A stretch of 64,000 nucleotides of DNA from WHSW01 sp963742205 (GTDB taxonomy: Bacteria > Actinomycetota > Thermoleophilia > Solirubrobacterales > 70-9): positions 124,001 through 188,000 of the forward strand of contig CAVUKZ010000010.1 of the NCBI GenBank assembly GCA_963742205.1, read 5' to 3'. Position 1 is the stretch's first letter, and each line of letters begins with the position of its first letter. The notes under the pieces are model-generated. The model saw nothing but the letters and a program-made list of their open reading frames with translations, searched no databases and had not been told where the DNA came from. The position numbers and the translations under genes are program-made. Shown piece after piece: positions 18,561 to 26,866 of this stretch.

Positions 18561-20028
18561 TTAGGGACCGTCGAGCGCCGCGGTAGCGGCGACGAACTCG
18601 CGCCAGCGCGCGTGCTCGCGCCGTGCGCCAGGCGGCGTCGCGCCGCGGCTGCACCGTGCGGTCGACCGGCAGCAGCTCGGCCGCCTCGGCGAGCGAGTCG
18701 AACACGCCGGCGCCGACCGCCGCCAGGGCCGCCGCCCCGAGGACGGTCGCGTCCGCCCCGGCGGCTTCGACGGGCGCCCCGATCGCGTCGGCCTGGAGCT
18801 CGAGGACGAGCGGCTCGTTGGTGAGGCCGCCGTCGACCCGCAGGCTCGCGACGTCGACTGACTCCCGGATCGCGGCCACGACGTCGGCGACGCGCCAGCA
18901 GATCCCCTCAAGCGCCGCGCGGGCGACCTGGGCGCGCGTGGTCCCGCCGTCGAGCCCCGCGAGCACCGCCTTGGCGTTCGGGCGCCACCAGGGCGCGCCG
19001 ATCCCCGCCAGCGCCGGCAGCACGCGGGCGTTGGCGGAGTCCTGGGCCTCGCGTGCGAGCTCACCGAGAGCGGCCGGGTCGGGCGCCAGCCCGAGCTCCC
19101 GGCAGAGCCACTCCAGCATCGCCCCGGCGGCGAACACCCCGCCGTCGAGCGCGTACTCCATGCGCCCGTTGATTCGCCAGGCGATCGTCGGGAGCAGGCC
19201 GCCCGCGGGCTCGGGGACGGCGTCGCCGACGTGCGCGAGCACGAAGACGCCGGTGCCGTACGTCGCCTTGACACGGCCAGGGACCACGGCCCCGGCGCCG
19301 GCGAGCGCCGCCTGCTGGTCGACGGTTTGACCGCAGAGGCGAAGCTCGGCCGGCCAGCTCGGGTGACGGAGGACGCCGAGGTCGCCCGCGGTGTCCCGAA
19401 TCTCGGGGAGCACGTCGATCGGGATGCCGAACGTCTCGCACAGTGTGGGGTCCCAGCCCGCCGCGTCGATCCTCTGCAGCTGTGTCCGCGAGGCGGTCGA
19501 TGGGTCGGTGGCGAAGCCGGCTCCGAGCCGGTCACACAGGAACGAGTCGACCGTCCCCATGCGCAGCGTGCCCGCGTCGTGCGCGCGAGCGACGGAGTCG
19601 TCGTGCTCGAGAAGCCAGGCGAGCTTCGCGGCGGAGAAGTAGGGGTCGAAGGGGAGTCCACTCGCGGCCCTGACCTCGTCCTCGCGGTCGCCGAGCCGGT
19701 CGAGCACCTCCTGCGAGCGCTTGTCCTGCCAGACGACGATCGGGGTCAGGGGCTCGCCCGAGTCGGCGTCCCAGGCGAGCACCGACTCCCCCTGATGGTC
19801 GAGCCCGCAGGCGACGACCTCCCCTGGGGCGTCGGCGAGCACCTCACCGATCGCCTCGACCACCGCGGCCAGGACCTCCTCGCCGTCCTGCTCGACCCAG
19901 CCGGACCGCGGATGGCGGTTGTCCTTGTCGCGCCTCGCCTCGCCCACCGGGCGCAGCTGGCGGTCGAAGAGCGCCGCCTTGACCCCGGTCGTGCCCTCGT
20001 CGACACCGAGGATCAGCTGGTCGGCCAT
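18561..20028 (-). CDS. FGGY-family carbohydrate kinase, glycerol-kinase-like
   Basis: Starts at ATG 20028, coupled by TGATG to the upstream oxidoreductase. N-terminal phosphate loop LILGVDEGTTGVKAALFDR, then PIVVWQDKRSQEVLDRL, catalytic-region FDPYFSAAKLAWLL, GQTVDQQAALAGAG (catalytic Asp) and the C-terminal FGGY-type segment LRVDGGLTNEPLVLELQADA. About 488 residues. GTTGVKAALFD and FDPYFSAxKLxW are typical of glycerol kinase, so glycerol is the most likely substrate. The continuous frame ends in an arginine-rich tail; a one-base shift near 18630 gives EHARWREFVAATAALDGP and TAG at 18561, a more natural end. Confidence 0.85.
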
Positions 20029-21200
20029 CAGGCGATCGCCTCCCGGCGAGCGGCTCGGCGCCACCATGGCTCGTCCACCGGGCGGCTGGGGCCCGGCGGC
20101 AGCTCGCGCTCGTCGCCGAGCGGGATCCCGAGCCCGGCGAGGAGCTCGACGACGTGCTCGGCGATTCCGAGTGATGCCGTGAGACCCGTGGAGCGGATCG
20201 CGGCGACGTTGATCAACCGCTCGCACGCCCCGGAACGGCCGATCACGTAGTTGCAGTCGCGGCCCGCGGGGCGCAGCCCCGCGTAGCTTGAGATCGGCTC
20301 GGCCCCCTCGAGCTCCGGCAGCATTGCGATGGCCTTCGGCATCACCTCGTCCAGCGCTCCAACGCGCACGGTCCAATCCTCCTTGTCGTCCTGGTCGTGA
20401 GCGGTCGGGCCGGCGACCACCCTGCCGTCGACGGTCGGAAACACGAGCACGCCCTTGGTCCGCTTGCTCGGCACCGGCAGCAGGATCCGATCGAGCGGCT
20501 CGCCGCCGGGCGGCTCGAAGACGAAGAACTCGCCCTTGCGCGGGTAGATCGAGAAGCTCTCATCGCCCGCGAGCCGGGCGACTTCGTCCGCGCGCAGGCC
20601 GGCGCAGTTGACCGCGATCCTGCAGGCGGTCCGCTCCCCATCGACCGTCTGCAGTCCGACCCCGTCGCCGATGCGCTCGATCGCGGCAACGCGAGCCCCG
20701 AGCCGCAGCTCGGCGCCGGCGGCGACCGCCGCATCCACCAACCCGCGCGTATAGGCGGCCGGGTCGGTCACCGACTCCCCCGGGACTACGAGGGAGCCGT
20801 CGTCCGCGAGCTCGACCTCCACCCCATTTCGCCGGGCGGCCTCGAAGAGGCCGGCCACCACACCGGCCTGGGCCTCGTCCGTAGGCCGCAGCAGCGCGCC
20901 ACAGCGGATCACCGGGACCGCGAGGCGATCGAGTACTCGATCGCGGATCTCGGCTGCGCGCAGGATCAGCCGGGTCTCGAGCTCGCCGGGCGGCGAGTCG
21001 AAGCCGGTGTGCAGGATTCCCGAGTTGGTCCCGCTCGCCGCAAGCGCCGGCTCGCGCTCGGCCTCGAGCAGCACGACCGAGACCCCGCGGCACGTCAGCG
21101 CATAGCTGACCGCCGCGCCGACGACGCCCGCTCCGATCACCGCCACCGCGGCTTCCGGGGCGCTTGACAAGCCCGAGTCCGGGGATAGGCTGCCGCGCAA
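20028..21200 (-). CDS. FAD-dependent oxidoreductase, GlpA/L-2-hydroxyglutarate-oxidase-like
   Basis: A 390-residue DAO-fold flavoenzyme. Residues 18-40 hold the dinucleotide motif (VAVIGAGVVGAAVSYALTCR), followed by GTNSGILHTGFDSPPGELET, a stretch I associate with GlpA and L-2-hydroxyglutarate oxidases. Later motifs are IAVNCAGLRADEVARLAG and the C-terminal FAD loop near SYAGLRPAGRDCNYVIGRS. Paired with a glycerol-kinase-like gene, glycerol-3-phosphate oxidation to dihydroxyacetone phosphate is the simplest role. Start choice: TTG 21200 is the longest; TTG 21170 or GTG near 21152 also precede the FAD loop. If 21200 is used, the plus-strand promoter of the next operon lies inside this gene. 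Confidence 0.82.
   Translation of the reverse strand: MRGSLSPDSGLSSAPEAAVAVIGAGVVGAAVSYALTCRGVSVVLLEAEREPALAASGTNSGILHTGFDSPPGELETRLILRAAEIRDRVLDRLAVPVIRCGALLRPTDEAQAGVVAGLFEAARRNGVEVELADDGSLVVPGESVTDPAAYTRGLVDAAVAAGAELRLGARVAAIERIGDGVGLQTVDGERTACRIAVNCAGLRADEVARLAGDESFSIYPRKGEFFVFEPPGGEPLDRILLPVPSKRTKGVLVFPTVDGRVVAGPTAHDQDDKEDWTVRVGALDEVMPKAIAMLPELEGAEPISSYAGLRPAGRDCNYVIGRSGACERLINVAAIRSTGLTASLGIAEHVVELLAGLGIPLGDERELPPGPSRPVDEPWWRRAARREAIA
21164..21191 (+). promoter_or_regulatory. Sigma-70-like promoter of the gamma-glutamylamide operon
   Basis: TTGACA (21164-21169), 16 bases, TAGGCT (21186-21191). This is the best -35/-10 pair in the window. An AGGAGA ribosome-binding site (21238-21243) precedes the ATG at 21247, leaving a leader of about 50 bases. 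A minus-strand -10-like TTATAA lies at about 21217-21222 in the same gap. Confidence 0.7.
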
Positions 21201-21246
21201 AGGTCCGATCTCTGCACCTTATAAGCGACCCGGACGCAGGAGAAAC

Positions 21247-22575
21247 ATGACTCTCGATGAGCTGCGCAAGGAGATCGAGGACGGCAGGGTCGACACCGTG
21301 CTGCTCACGATCGCCGACATGGACGGGCGACTTCAGGGCAAGCGTCTGACGGCCGCCCACTTCCTCGACGAGGTAGTTGAGCACGGGGCCGAGGGCTGCA
21401 ACTACCTGCTCGCCGTCGATGTAGAGATGAACACGGTCGCCGGTTATGAGATGTCCTCGTGGGAGCGGGGCTACGGCGACTTCGTGATGAAGCCCGACTT
21501 CGACACCCTGCGACCGGTCCCCTGGCAGGAGGGCACGGTGCTGCTGATGGCCGACATCACCTGGGAGGACGGCTCGGACGTGGTCGCCTCACCGCGCCAG
21601 ATCCTCCGCCGCCAACTCGCTCGGCTGGCGGAGCGTGGCTGGCAGGCGATGGCCGGCACCGAGCTCGAGTTCATCGTCTTCCGCGACACCTACGAGGAGG
21701 CCTGGAAGAGCTCCTACCGCGACCTCGACCCGGCGAACCTCTACAACGTCGATTACTCGATGCTCGGCACCGCCCGGGTCGAACCGCTGATCCGCCGGAT
21801 CCGCAACGCGATGATGGGCGCCGAGATGCGGGTCGAGGACTCCAAGGGCGAGTGCAACTTCGGCCAGCACGAGATCAACTTCCATTACGCAGACGCGCTG
21901 CGGACGGCCGACGAGCACGTGATCTACAAGAACGGCGCCAAGGAGATCGCCTCCCAGGAGGGGATGTCGATCACCTACATGGCCAAGTTCGACGAGCGCG
22001 AGGGCAACTCGTGTCACATCCACTGCTCGCTGGCGCAGGAGGACGGCTCGAACGTGTTCGCGGCCGACCAGCAGACCTACGACCGCTTCCTCGCCGGTCA
22101 GCTCGCCTGCCTGCAGGAGCTGACGCTGTTCTACGCGCCCCAGATCAACTCCTACAAGCGCTATGTGCACGGTTCCTTTGCGCCCACGGCGGTCGCCTGG
22201 GGCCATGACAACCGCACCTGCTCGCTGCGCGTCGTCGGCCACGGCCAGTCGCAACGGCTTGAGAACCGGCTGCCGGGCGCCGACGTCAACCCCTACCTTG
22301 CGCTCTCGGCGATGATCGCCGCGGGCCTGCATGGTGTCGACAACGAGCTCGAGCTCGAACCGCCCTTCGAGGGCAGCGCCTACGACTCCGACAAGCCCCG
22401 CGTTCCCCACAACCTCTACGACGCCCGCGACCTGTTCGCGGCCAGCGACGTCGCCCGCGAGGCCTTTGGGCAGGAGGTCGTCGACCATTACCTGAACCGG
22501 GCCAAGATCGAGCTCGACGCCTTCGAAGCCTCGGTCACCGACTGGGAGCGCTTCCGGGGCTTCGAACGGCTCTGA
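21247..22575 (+). CDS. Glutamine-synthetase-like gamma-glutamylamide synthetase (GlnA4/PuuA type)
   Basis: A 442-residue member of the glutamine synthetase family. It has the beta-grasp start (DTVLLTIADMDGRLQGKRL, where true GlnA carries a different sequence) and GCNYLLAVDVEMNTVAGYEM. Catalytic segments are GTELEFIVFRDTYEEAW, KGECNFGQHEINF, GNSCHIHCSL and RLENRLPGADVNPYLALSAM. The adenylylation loop of true GlnA is not seen. From recall, the N-terminal block closely resembles Streptomyces GlnA4, which joins glutamate to ethanolamine; PuuA acts on putrescine. The next three genes supply hydrolase and oxidation steps, so this is catabolic rather than assimilatory. Confidence 0.85.
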   Translation: MTLDELRKEIEDGRVDTVLLTIADMDGRLQGKRLTAAHFLDEVVEHGAEGCNYLLAVDVEMNTVAGYEMSSWERGYGDFVMKPDFDTLRPVPWQEGTVLLMADITWEDGSDVVASPRQILRRQLARLAERGWQAMAGTELEFIVFRDTYEEAWKSSYRDLDPANLYNVDYSMLGTARVEPLIRRIRNAMMGAEMRVEDSKGECNFGQHEINFHYADALRTADEHVIYKNGAKEIASQEGMSITYMAKFDEREGNSCHIHCSLAQEDGSNVFAADQQTYDRFLAGQLACLQELTLFYAPQINSYKRYVHGSFAPTAVAWGHDNRTCSLRVVGHGQSQRLENRLPGADVNPYLALSAMIAAGLHGVDNELELEPPFEGSAYDSDKPRVPHNLYDARDLFAASDVAREAFGQEVVDHYLNRAKIELDAFEASVTDWERFRGFERL

Positions 22576-23294
22576 TGGCCGGGCGTCCGGTGATCGGGAT
22601 CAGCGCCGCGGTCGCCAGCGCACGCTGGGCGATCTGGGAGGACATCGACGTCAACCTCTCCCAACGCACGTACTCCGACCGCGTCGACGAGGCCGGCGGC
22701 CTACCGCTGCTGCTGCCGACTAGCGAGGTCGGGACCTCCGACCCCGGCTCGGTGCTCGACCTGATCGACGCCGTCGTGCTCACCGGCGGGGCCGACCTCG
22801 ATCCGGCGCTCTACGGCGCCGAGCCCGGTCCGCACACCACCGGCGTTCATGCCGGGCGCGACGCGTTCGAGATCGCGATCGCCCGCGCGGCGATCGACCG
22901 GGACGTGCCACTGCTGGCGATCTGCCGCGGGTTTGAGGTCCTCAACGTCGCCCTCGGCGGCACGCTCGAGCAGCACCTTGCCGACGCCGAGATGCACATG
23001 CACACCCCTGGTCAGTTCTCCGACCACGCGGTCCGGCTCGAGCCGGGCTCGGTGGCAGCGCGAGCCGCGGGAGCTGAGCGGCTCATGGTTCGCTCCCATC
23101 ACCACCAGGGAGTCGGCAGGCTCGGCGATGGCCTCGTCGCCACCGGATGGGCCGAGCCCGGGGGCGTCATCGAAGCGATCGAGCTTCCCGCCTCTCGCTG
23201 GGCCCTCGGCATCCTCTGGCACACCGAGGAGGAGTCGATGAGCGCGATCGTCGCGGCGCTGGTGAATGCGACCCGCGTGGAGGTCGGCGCGTGA
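22575..23294 (+). CDS. Gamma-glutamyl-amide hydrolase (PuuD-like, class I glutamine amidotransferase)
   Basis: A 239-residue peptidase C26 protein, start coupled by TGATG to the synthetase. Opening PVIGISAAVASARWAIWED and SDRVDEAGGLPLLLP are typical of PuuD. The oxyanion strand is VLTGGADLDPALYG, the nucleophile is Cys117 in LAICRGFEVLN, and the His216/Glu218 pair lies in LGILWHTEEES. Also HMHTPGQFSDHAV, which resembles the family's H-x-H region. It would release glutamate from a gamma-glutamylated product made by the upstream and downstream enzymes. Confidence 0.88.
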   Translation: MAGRPVIGISAAVASARWAIWEDIDVNLSQRTYSDRVDEAGGLPLLLPTSEVGTSDPGSVLDLIDAVVLTGGADLDPALYGAEPGPHTTGVHAGRDAFEIAIARAAIDRDVPLLAICRGFEVLNVALGGTLEQHLADAEMHMHTPGQFSDHAVRLEPGSVAARAAGAERLMVRSHHHQGVGRLGDGLVATGWAEPGGVIEAIELPASRWALGILWHTEEESMSAIVAALVNATRVEVGA

Positions 23295-24652
23295 TCGAGG
23301 TCGTCGAGCCGGCGACCGAGCAGGTGATGGCGAAGGTCCCGCGCGCCGGCGCCGAGGAGGCAGACGCCGCGGTCGCCGCCGCGAAGGCCGCCTTCGAGGC
23401 CTGGCGGGCGATCGCTCCGGGTGACCGCGCACTGCTGCTGCTGCGGATGTCGGAGCTGATCGGCGAGCGGACCGAGGAGCTGGCGACGCTCGAGGCGCGC
23501 AACGCGGGCAAGCCGATCGGCGACGCGCGGGGCGAGATCGAGATGGTCGGCGAGTGCTTCCGCTACTACGCCGGCGCGCCGGAGCGCCTGCTCGGCCAGA
23601 CGATCCCGGTTGCGGGTGGGATCGACATGACCTTCCGCGAGCCGCTCGGCGTCGTCGGCCTGATCACGCCATGGAACTTCCCGATGGTGATCGCGTCGTG
23701 GAAGGTGGCGCCGGCGCTCGCGGCCGGCAACACGGTGGTGCTGAAGCCCGCCGAGCTCACGCCGCTGACCGCGATCGAGATGGAGCGCATCGCCCTCGAC
23801 GCCGGGCTACCGGAGGGGGTGCTCAACGTGATCCCCGGACCGGGATCGGTCGCAGGGAAGCGCCTGGTTGAACACCCCGACGTCGCCAAGCTCGCGTTCA
23901 CCGGCTCGACGGAGGTCGGCCGCGGGATCGCGGCGGCGGCCGCGAACACGATCAAGCGGGTAACGCTCGAGCTCGGCGGCAAATCCGCGAACGTGATCTT
24001 CGCCGACGCCGACCTCGACGCCGCGGCGGCCGCCGCTCCCGGGGCGGTGTTCGCAAACGCCGGCCAAGACTGCTGCGCGCGTTCGCGGATCCTCGTGGAG
24101 CGCGGCGCCATGGATGAGTTCATGGTGGCGCTCGAGCGCGCCGTGACGGCGATCGTGGTGGGCGACCCGCTCGCCGAGGACACGCAGATGGGCCCGCTGA
24201 TCTCGGCCGACCAACTCGAGACGGTCGGCTCGTACGTCCCCGACGACGCCCCCGTCGCGATCCGCGGTTCGGCGCCCGACGGACCCGGCTATTGGTTCCC
24301 CCCCACCGTCCTCGCGCCGGTCTCGAACTCCGACCGCGCGGCGACCGAGGAGATCTTCGGCCCGGTCGCGTGCGTGATCCCGTTCGAGGACGAGGCGGAC
24401 GCGGTGCGGATCGCCAACGAGACCATCTACGGGCTCTCGGGCTCGATCTGGAGCCGCGACGGCGCGCGGGCGCTGCGCGTCGCCAGGGCGATCGACTCCG
24501 GCGTCCTCGCGATCAACTCGAACAGCTCGGTGCGGGTGACGACGCCGTTCGGGGGCTTCAAGCAATCGGGCGTCGGGCGCGAGCTCGGGCCGGACGCGCT
24601 CGAGCACTACACCGAGGTCAAGAACGTCTTCTACGCGACCGCCGACCACTGA
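23291..24652 (+). CDS. NAD(P)-dependent aldehyde dehydrogenase
   Basis: A 453-residue aldehyde dehydrogenase starting at GTG 23291, which overlaps the hydrolase stop (GTGA). Cofactor-binding ITPWNFPMVIASWKVAPALA and LKPAELTPLTAIEMERIA, general base Glu228 in VTLELGGKSANVI, and catalytic Cys261 in NAGQDCCARSR are all present. The end KQSGVGRELGPDALEHYTEV is canonical. GQDCxA is typical of gamma-aminobutyraldehyde and betaine aldehyde dehydrogenases. In this operon it should oxidise a gamma-glutamylated aldehyde (PuuC-like step). An in-frame upstream start at 23147 lies inside the hydrolase gene and was rejected. Confidence 0.9.
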   Translation: MIEVVEPATEQVMAKVPRAGAEEADAAVAAAKAAFEAWRAIAPGDRALLLLRMSELIGERTEELATLEARNAGKPIGDARGEIEMVGECFRYYAGAPERLLGQTIPVAGGIDMTFREPLGVVGLITPWNFPMVIASWKVAPALAAGNTVVLKPAELTPLTAIEMERIALDAGLPEGVLNVIPGPGSVAGKRLVEHPDVAKLAFTGSTEVGRGIAAAAANTIKRVTLELGGKSANVIFADADLDAAAAAAPGAVFANAGQDCCARSRILVERGAMDEFMVALERAVTAIVVGDPLAEDTQMGPLISADQLETVGSYVPDDAPVAIRGSAPDGPGYWFPPTVLAPVSNSDRAATEEIFGPVACVIPFEDEADAVRIANETIYGLSGSIWSRDGARALRVARAIDSGVLAINSNSSVRVTTPFGGFKQSGVGRELGPDALEHYTEVKNVFYATADH

Positions 24653-24653
24653 C

Positions 24654-25409
24654 ATGCCCGGCCGGCTCGAGGGCAAGGTCTGCGTGATCACGGGCGCCGC
24701 CAGCGGGATCGGCGCCACCTCGGCGCGGATGTTCGCCGCCGAGCGCGCGCGGGTGGTCGGCGTCGACGTCTCAGAGGACTCCGAGGGCGAGCTGGCGATC
24801 GCCTGCGACGTCACCGACGAGGGCGAGGTCGAGGCGATGTACGCGCGGGTGCGCGAGGAGCTCGGCCGCGTCGACGTGCTCTTTAACAACGCCGGCATCA
24901 ACCCCACCGACGACGCCTCGGTCACCGAGACCTCGGTCGAGGCCTGGCGGCGGGTCCAGGACGTCAACACGCTCGGCGTCTTTCTCTGCTGCAAGCACGG
25001 CATCCCCCACCTGCTCGAGAACGGTGGCGGCTCGGTGATCAACACGGCCTCGTTCGTGGCCGTGATGGGGGCCGCGGTCTCACAGATCTCCTATACGGCC
25101 TCCAAGGGCGCGGTGCTGGCGATGTCGCGCGAGCTCGGGGTTGAGTTCGCGCGCCGCGGGGTGCGCGTGAACGCGCTCTGTCCCGGGCCGATCAACACCC
25201 CGCTGCTGCAAGAGCTCTTTGCCTCCGATCCCGGCAAGGCCGCGCGGCGGCTGGTCCACCTGCCGATGGGCCGCTTCGGCGAGGCCGAAGAGATCGCCAA
25301 CGCGGCGATCTTCTTGGCCTCCGACGAGTCCTCGTACGTGACCGCCTCGACCTTCATGGTCGACGGCGGGCTCTCGGGCGCCTATCTCACCCCGGAGACG
25401 GGGGAGTAG
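24654..25409 (+). CDS. Short-chain dehydrogenase/reductase
   Basis: A 251-residue classical SDR one base after the aldehyde dehydrogenase stop. Cofactor motif TGAASGIG (13-20), VLFNNAGINP (NNAG), active-site Ser near 132, Tyr147 and Lys151 (YTASK), and the SDR tail ITTPLLQ-like PGPINTPLLQ with VDGGLSGAYLTPETGE at the end. The basic/acidic pattern after the first strand (VVGVDVS) suggests NAD rather than NADP. It could oxidise the alcohol group of a gamma-glutamylated amino alcohol before the aldehyde dehydrogenase acts. Its last 28 bases overlap the convergent amidotransferase. Confidence 0.88.
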   Translation: MPGRLEGKVCVITGAASGIGATSARMFAAERARVVGVDVSEDSEGELAIACDVTDEGEVEAMYARVREELGRVDVLFNNAGINPTDDASVTETSVEAWRRVQDVNTLGVFLCCKHGIPHLLENGGGSVINTASFVAVMGAAVSQISYTASKGAVLAMSRELGVEFARRGVRVNALCPGPINTPLLQELFASDPGKAARRLVHLPMGRFGEAEEIANAAIFLASDESSYVTASTFMVDGGLSGAYLTPETGE

Positions 25410-26113
25410 CGCTCCGCCGCCGCGAGGAAGCGGGTGCAGAGGCCACGGCCGAGGTCGTTCCAGGCCGCGATCCGCTCGCGCGTTTGGGTGCGCAGCGTCT
25501 CCTGGTCGATGCCGAGCCGGATGGCGTCCGGGTCCGTGGTGGCGTAGTCGCGGATCCAGCCGAGCGCGTCGGTCGCCGTGACCTCGGCGTGGAACTGGAT
25601 GCCCCACGAGCTCTCGCCGATCCGGAAGGCCTGCACGCAGGCGTCGCTGGCGGCGAGGGTCGTTGCGCGCGGCGGCGGCAGGCACTCGTAGCTGTGCCAC
25701 TCATACGCCTCGAAGCCGGGTGCCAGATGCGCGAGGAGGGGGTCGCCCTCGCCGGCCGCCGTGAGCCGCACGTCGCGCCAGCCGATCTCGGGCTCGCGCG
25801 CCCGCCGCACCTCTCCCCCGGCGGCGCGCGCGAGCAACTGCGCGCCGAGGCAGACGCCGAGCACCGGCATCCCGGCGGAGAGAAGCTCCGCAAGGAAGGC
25901 GACCTCGTCGGTGATCCAAGGATGCGCGTCGGCCTGATCGACATGCATGGCGCCGCCGAACGTGATGACGGCGCCGTAGGCGTCCCGAGCGCCCGGGAGG
26001 TCGTCCGTCTCGGCTCGATGCCACACGTCGAGCTCGGCACCGGCGTCGCGAATCGCCTCGGCGAACACGCCGGGCCCGGCATCACGCTCATGGCTGATCG
26101 CGAGCACCCTCAT
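25382..26113 (-). CDS. Class I glutamine amidotransferase-like protein
   Basis: A 243-residue stand-alone GATase domain starting at ATG 26113 (MRVLAISHERDAGPGVF). Catalytic Cys88 sits in LGVCLGAQLLARAAGGEV and the His175/Glu177 pair in WGIQFHAEVT. The VITFGGAMHVDQADAHPWI segment is typical of GMP-synthase-like GATases that act alone. It likely hydrolyses glutamine or a gamma-glutamyl compound in the cytoplasm, and may assist the divergent amide pathway by position. It converges on the SDR gene with a 28-base overlap. Confidence 0.85.
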   Translation of the reverse strand: MRVLAISHERDAGPGVFAEAIRDAGAELDVWHRAETDDLPGARDAYGAVITFGGAMHVDQADAHPWITDEVAFLAELLSAGMPVLGVCLGAQLLARAAGGEVRRAREPEIGWRDVRLTAAGEGDPLLAHLAPGFEAYEWHSYECLPPPRATTLAASDACVQAFRIGESSWGIQFHAEVTATDALGWIRDYATTDPDAIRLGIDQETLRTQTRERIAAWNDLGRGLCTRFLAAAERYSPVSGVR

Positions 26114-26205
26114 GCCGTGAAGTCTGGCAGGCCGTCGCGGTCGACGACGGCGCTCAATGTGCACGCCCACGCACGGGTCTGCCACGATCACCGCGCCCCG
26201 GCACG

Positions 26206-26309
26206 CAACTGACGAGGTCGGGACGCCGTCAGGCAAGGACGCAGCGGCGAGCGTGCTCCGCACGCGAGCCGGCGAGACGCAGCCTGACGGCGTCCCGGCC
26301 CGTCAGTTG
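26206..26309. repeat. Long near-perfect inverted repeat (104 bp palindromic element)
   Basis: Outer arms CAACTGACG (26206-26214) and CGTCAGTTG (26301-26309) pair perfectly. Inner arms GGGACGCCGTCAGGC (26220-26234) and GCCTGACGGCGTCCC (26282-26296) pair perfectly. The bases between them (GGTC/GGCC) can also pair in RNA with one wobble, giving a stem of about 28 bp with one bulge. The 47-base loop contains a smaller stem (CGTGC/GCACG). It overlaps the stop codon of the minus-strand gene ending at 26303. It may be that gene's terminator, a structured RNA or a small mobile repeat. Confidence 0.75.
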
Positions 26310-26758
26310 TCGCTGCCGGCGCGGTCCCAGACGTAGAGCTCGACCGCTTCCACGGCCAGCTCCATCAGGCGCGGCGGGGAGAGCCACTCGAGCACGGTCT
26401 CGAGCGCGCGCTCCTCGGTGACGCCGCGGTCGACCGCCTCCTCGCCGCGGAAGCCCGCGGCCAGCTTCAGCGCCTCGCGCCGGTGCTGGCCGAGCGCCGG
26501 GAAGGCGCCCATCAGGTAATCGCGGTTTGGGATCGGTGTGCCGACGTCCATCGAGGCGTGCCAGGCGGCGAGCATCGAGATGTCGTGCTCGTCGAGCTCG
26601 GAGATCGCCTTCGCATAGTGCGCCTCGAGCTCGTCATCGGGGATCTCGTCGACCCAGGCGCGAACCGCCTCGCCGAGCAGCTGCCGACGGGCCTCACGCC
26701 CGATCGAGTCGGCGATGGCGCGGATGGCGTCGGCCGGATCGATGAAGCACAGGGACAT
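26303..26758 (-). CDS. Hypothetical alpha-helical protein
   Basis: A 151-residue acidic, helix-rich protein starting at ATG 26758 (MSLCFIDPADAIRAI). It has no signal peptide or membrane segment and no motif I recognise; DEHDISMLAAWHASMDVG and FPALGQHRREALKLAAGFRG are its most distinctive parts. A leaderless promoter is visible on the minus strand: TACTCT (26772-26767) lies eight bases before the ATG. It is divergent from addB and ends in the long palindrome. Confidence 0.65.
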   Translation of the reverse strand: MSLCFIDPADAIRAIADSIGREARRQLLGEAVRAWVDEIPDDELEAHYAKAISELDEHDISMLAAWHASMDVGTPIPNRDYLMGAFPALGQHRREALKLAAGFRGEEAVDRGVTEERALETVLEWLSPPRLMELAVEAVELYVWDRAGSDN

Positions 26759-26854
26759 CGCTGCGCAGAGTAGGTCGGCCCCAGGACGGCAAAACCGACC
26801 CGGAAACGCCGAACGAGCGGAATTGAGGTCAGCGGACCGCGCCGGGGGCCGACC

Positions 26855-26860
26855 TATGCT
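26855..26860 (+). promoter_or_regulatory. -10 element TATGCT of the addB leaderless promoter
   Basis: TATGCT ends six bases before the GTG at 26867. No ribosome-binding site is present. The divergent minus-strand gene has its own leaderless promoter at 26772-26767. Confidence 0.5.
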
Positions 26861-26866
26861 CAGACG

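Noticed and set aside
23147..23290. Longer N-terminus for the aldehyde dehydrogenase
   Set aside because: It lies inside the hydrolase gene and reads basic noise; GTG 23291 overlaps the hydrolase stop and begins at the family's usual sequence.
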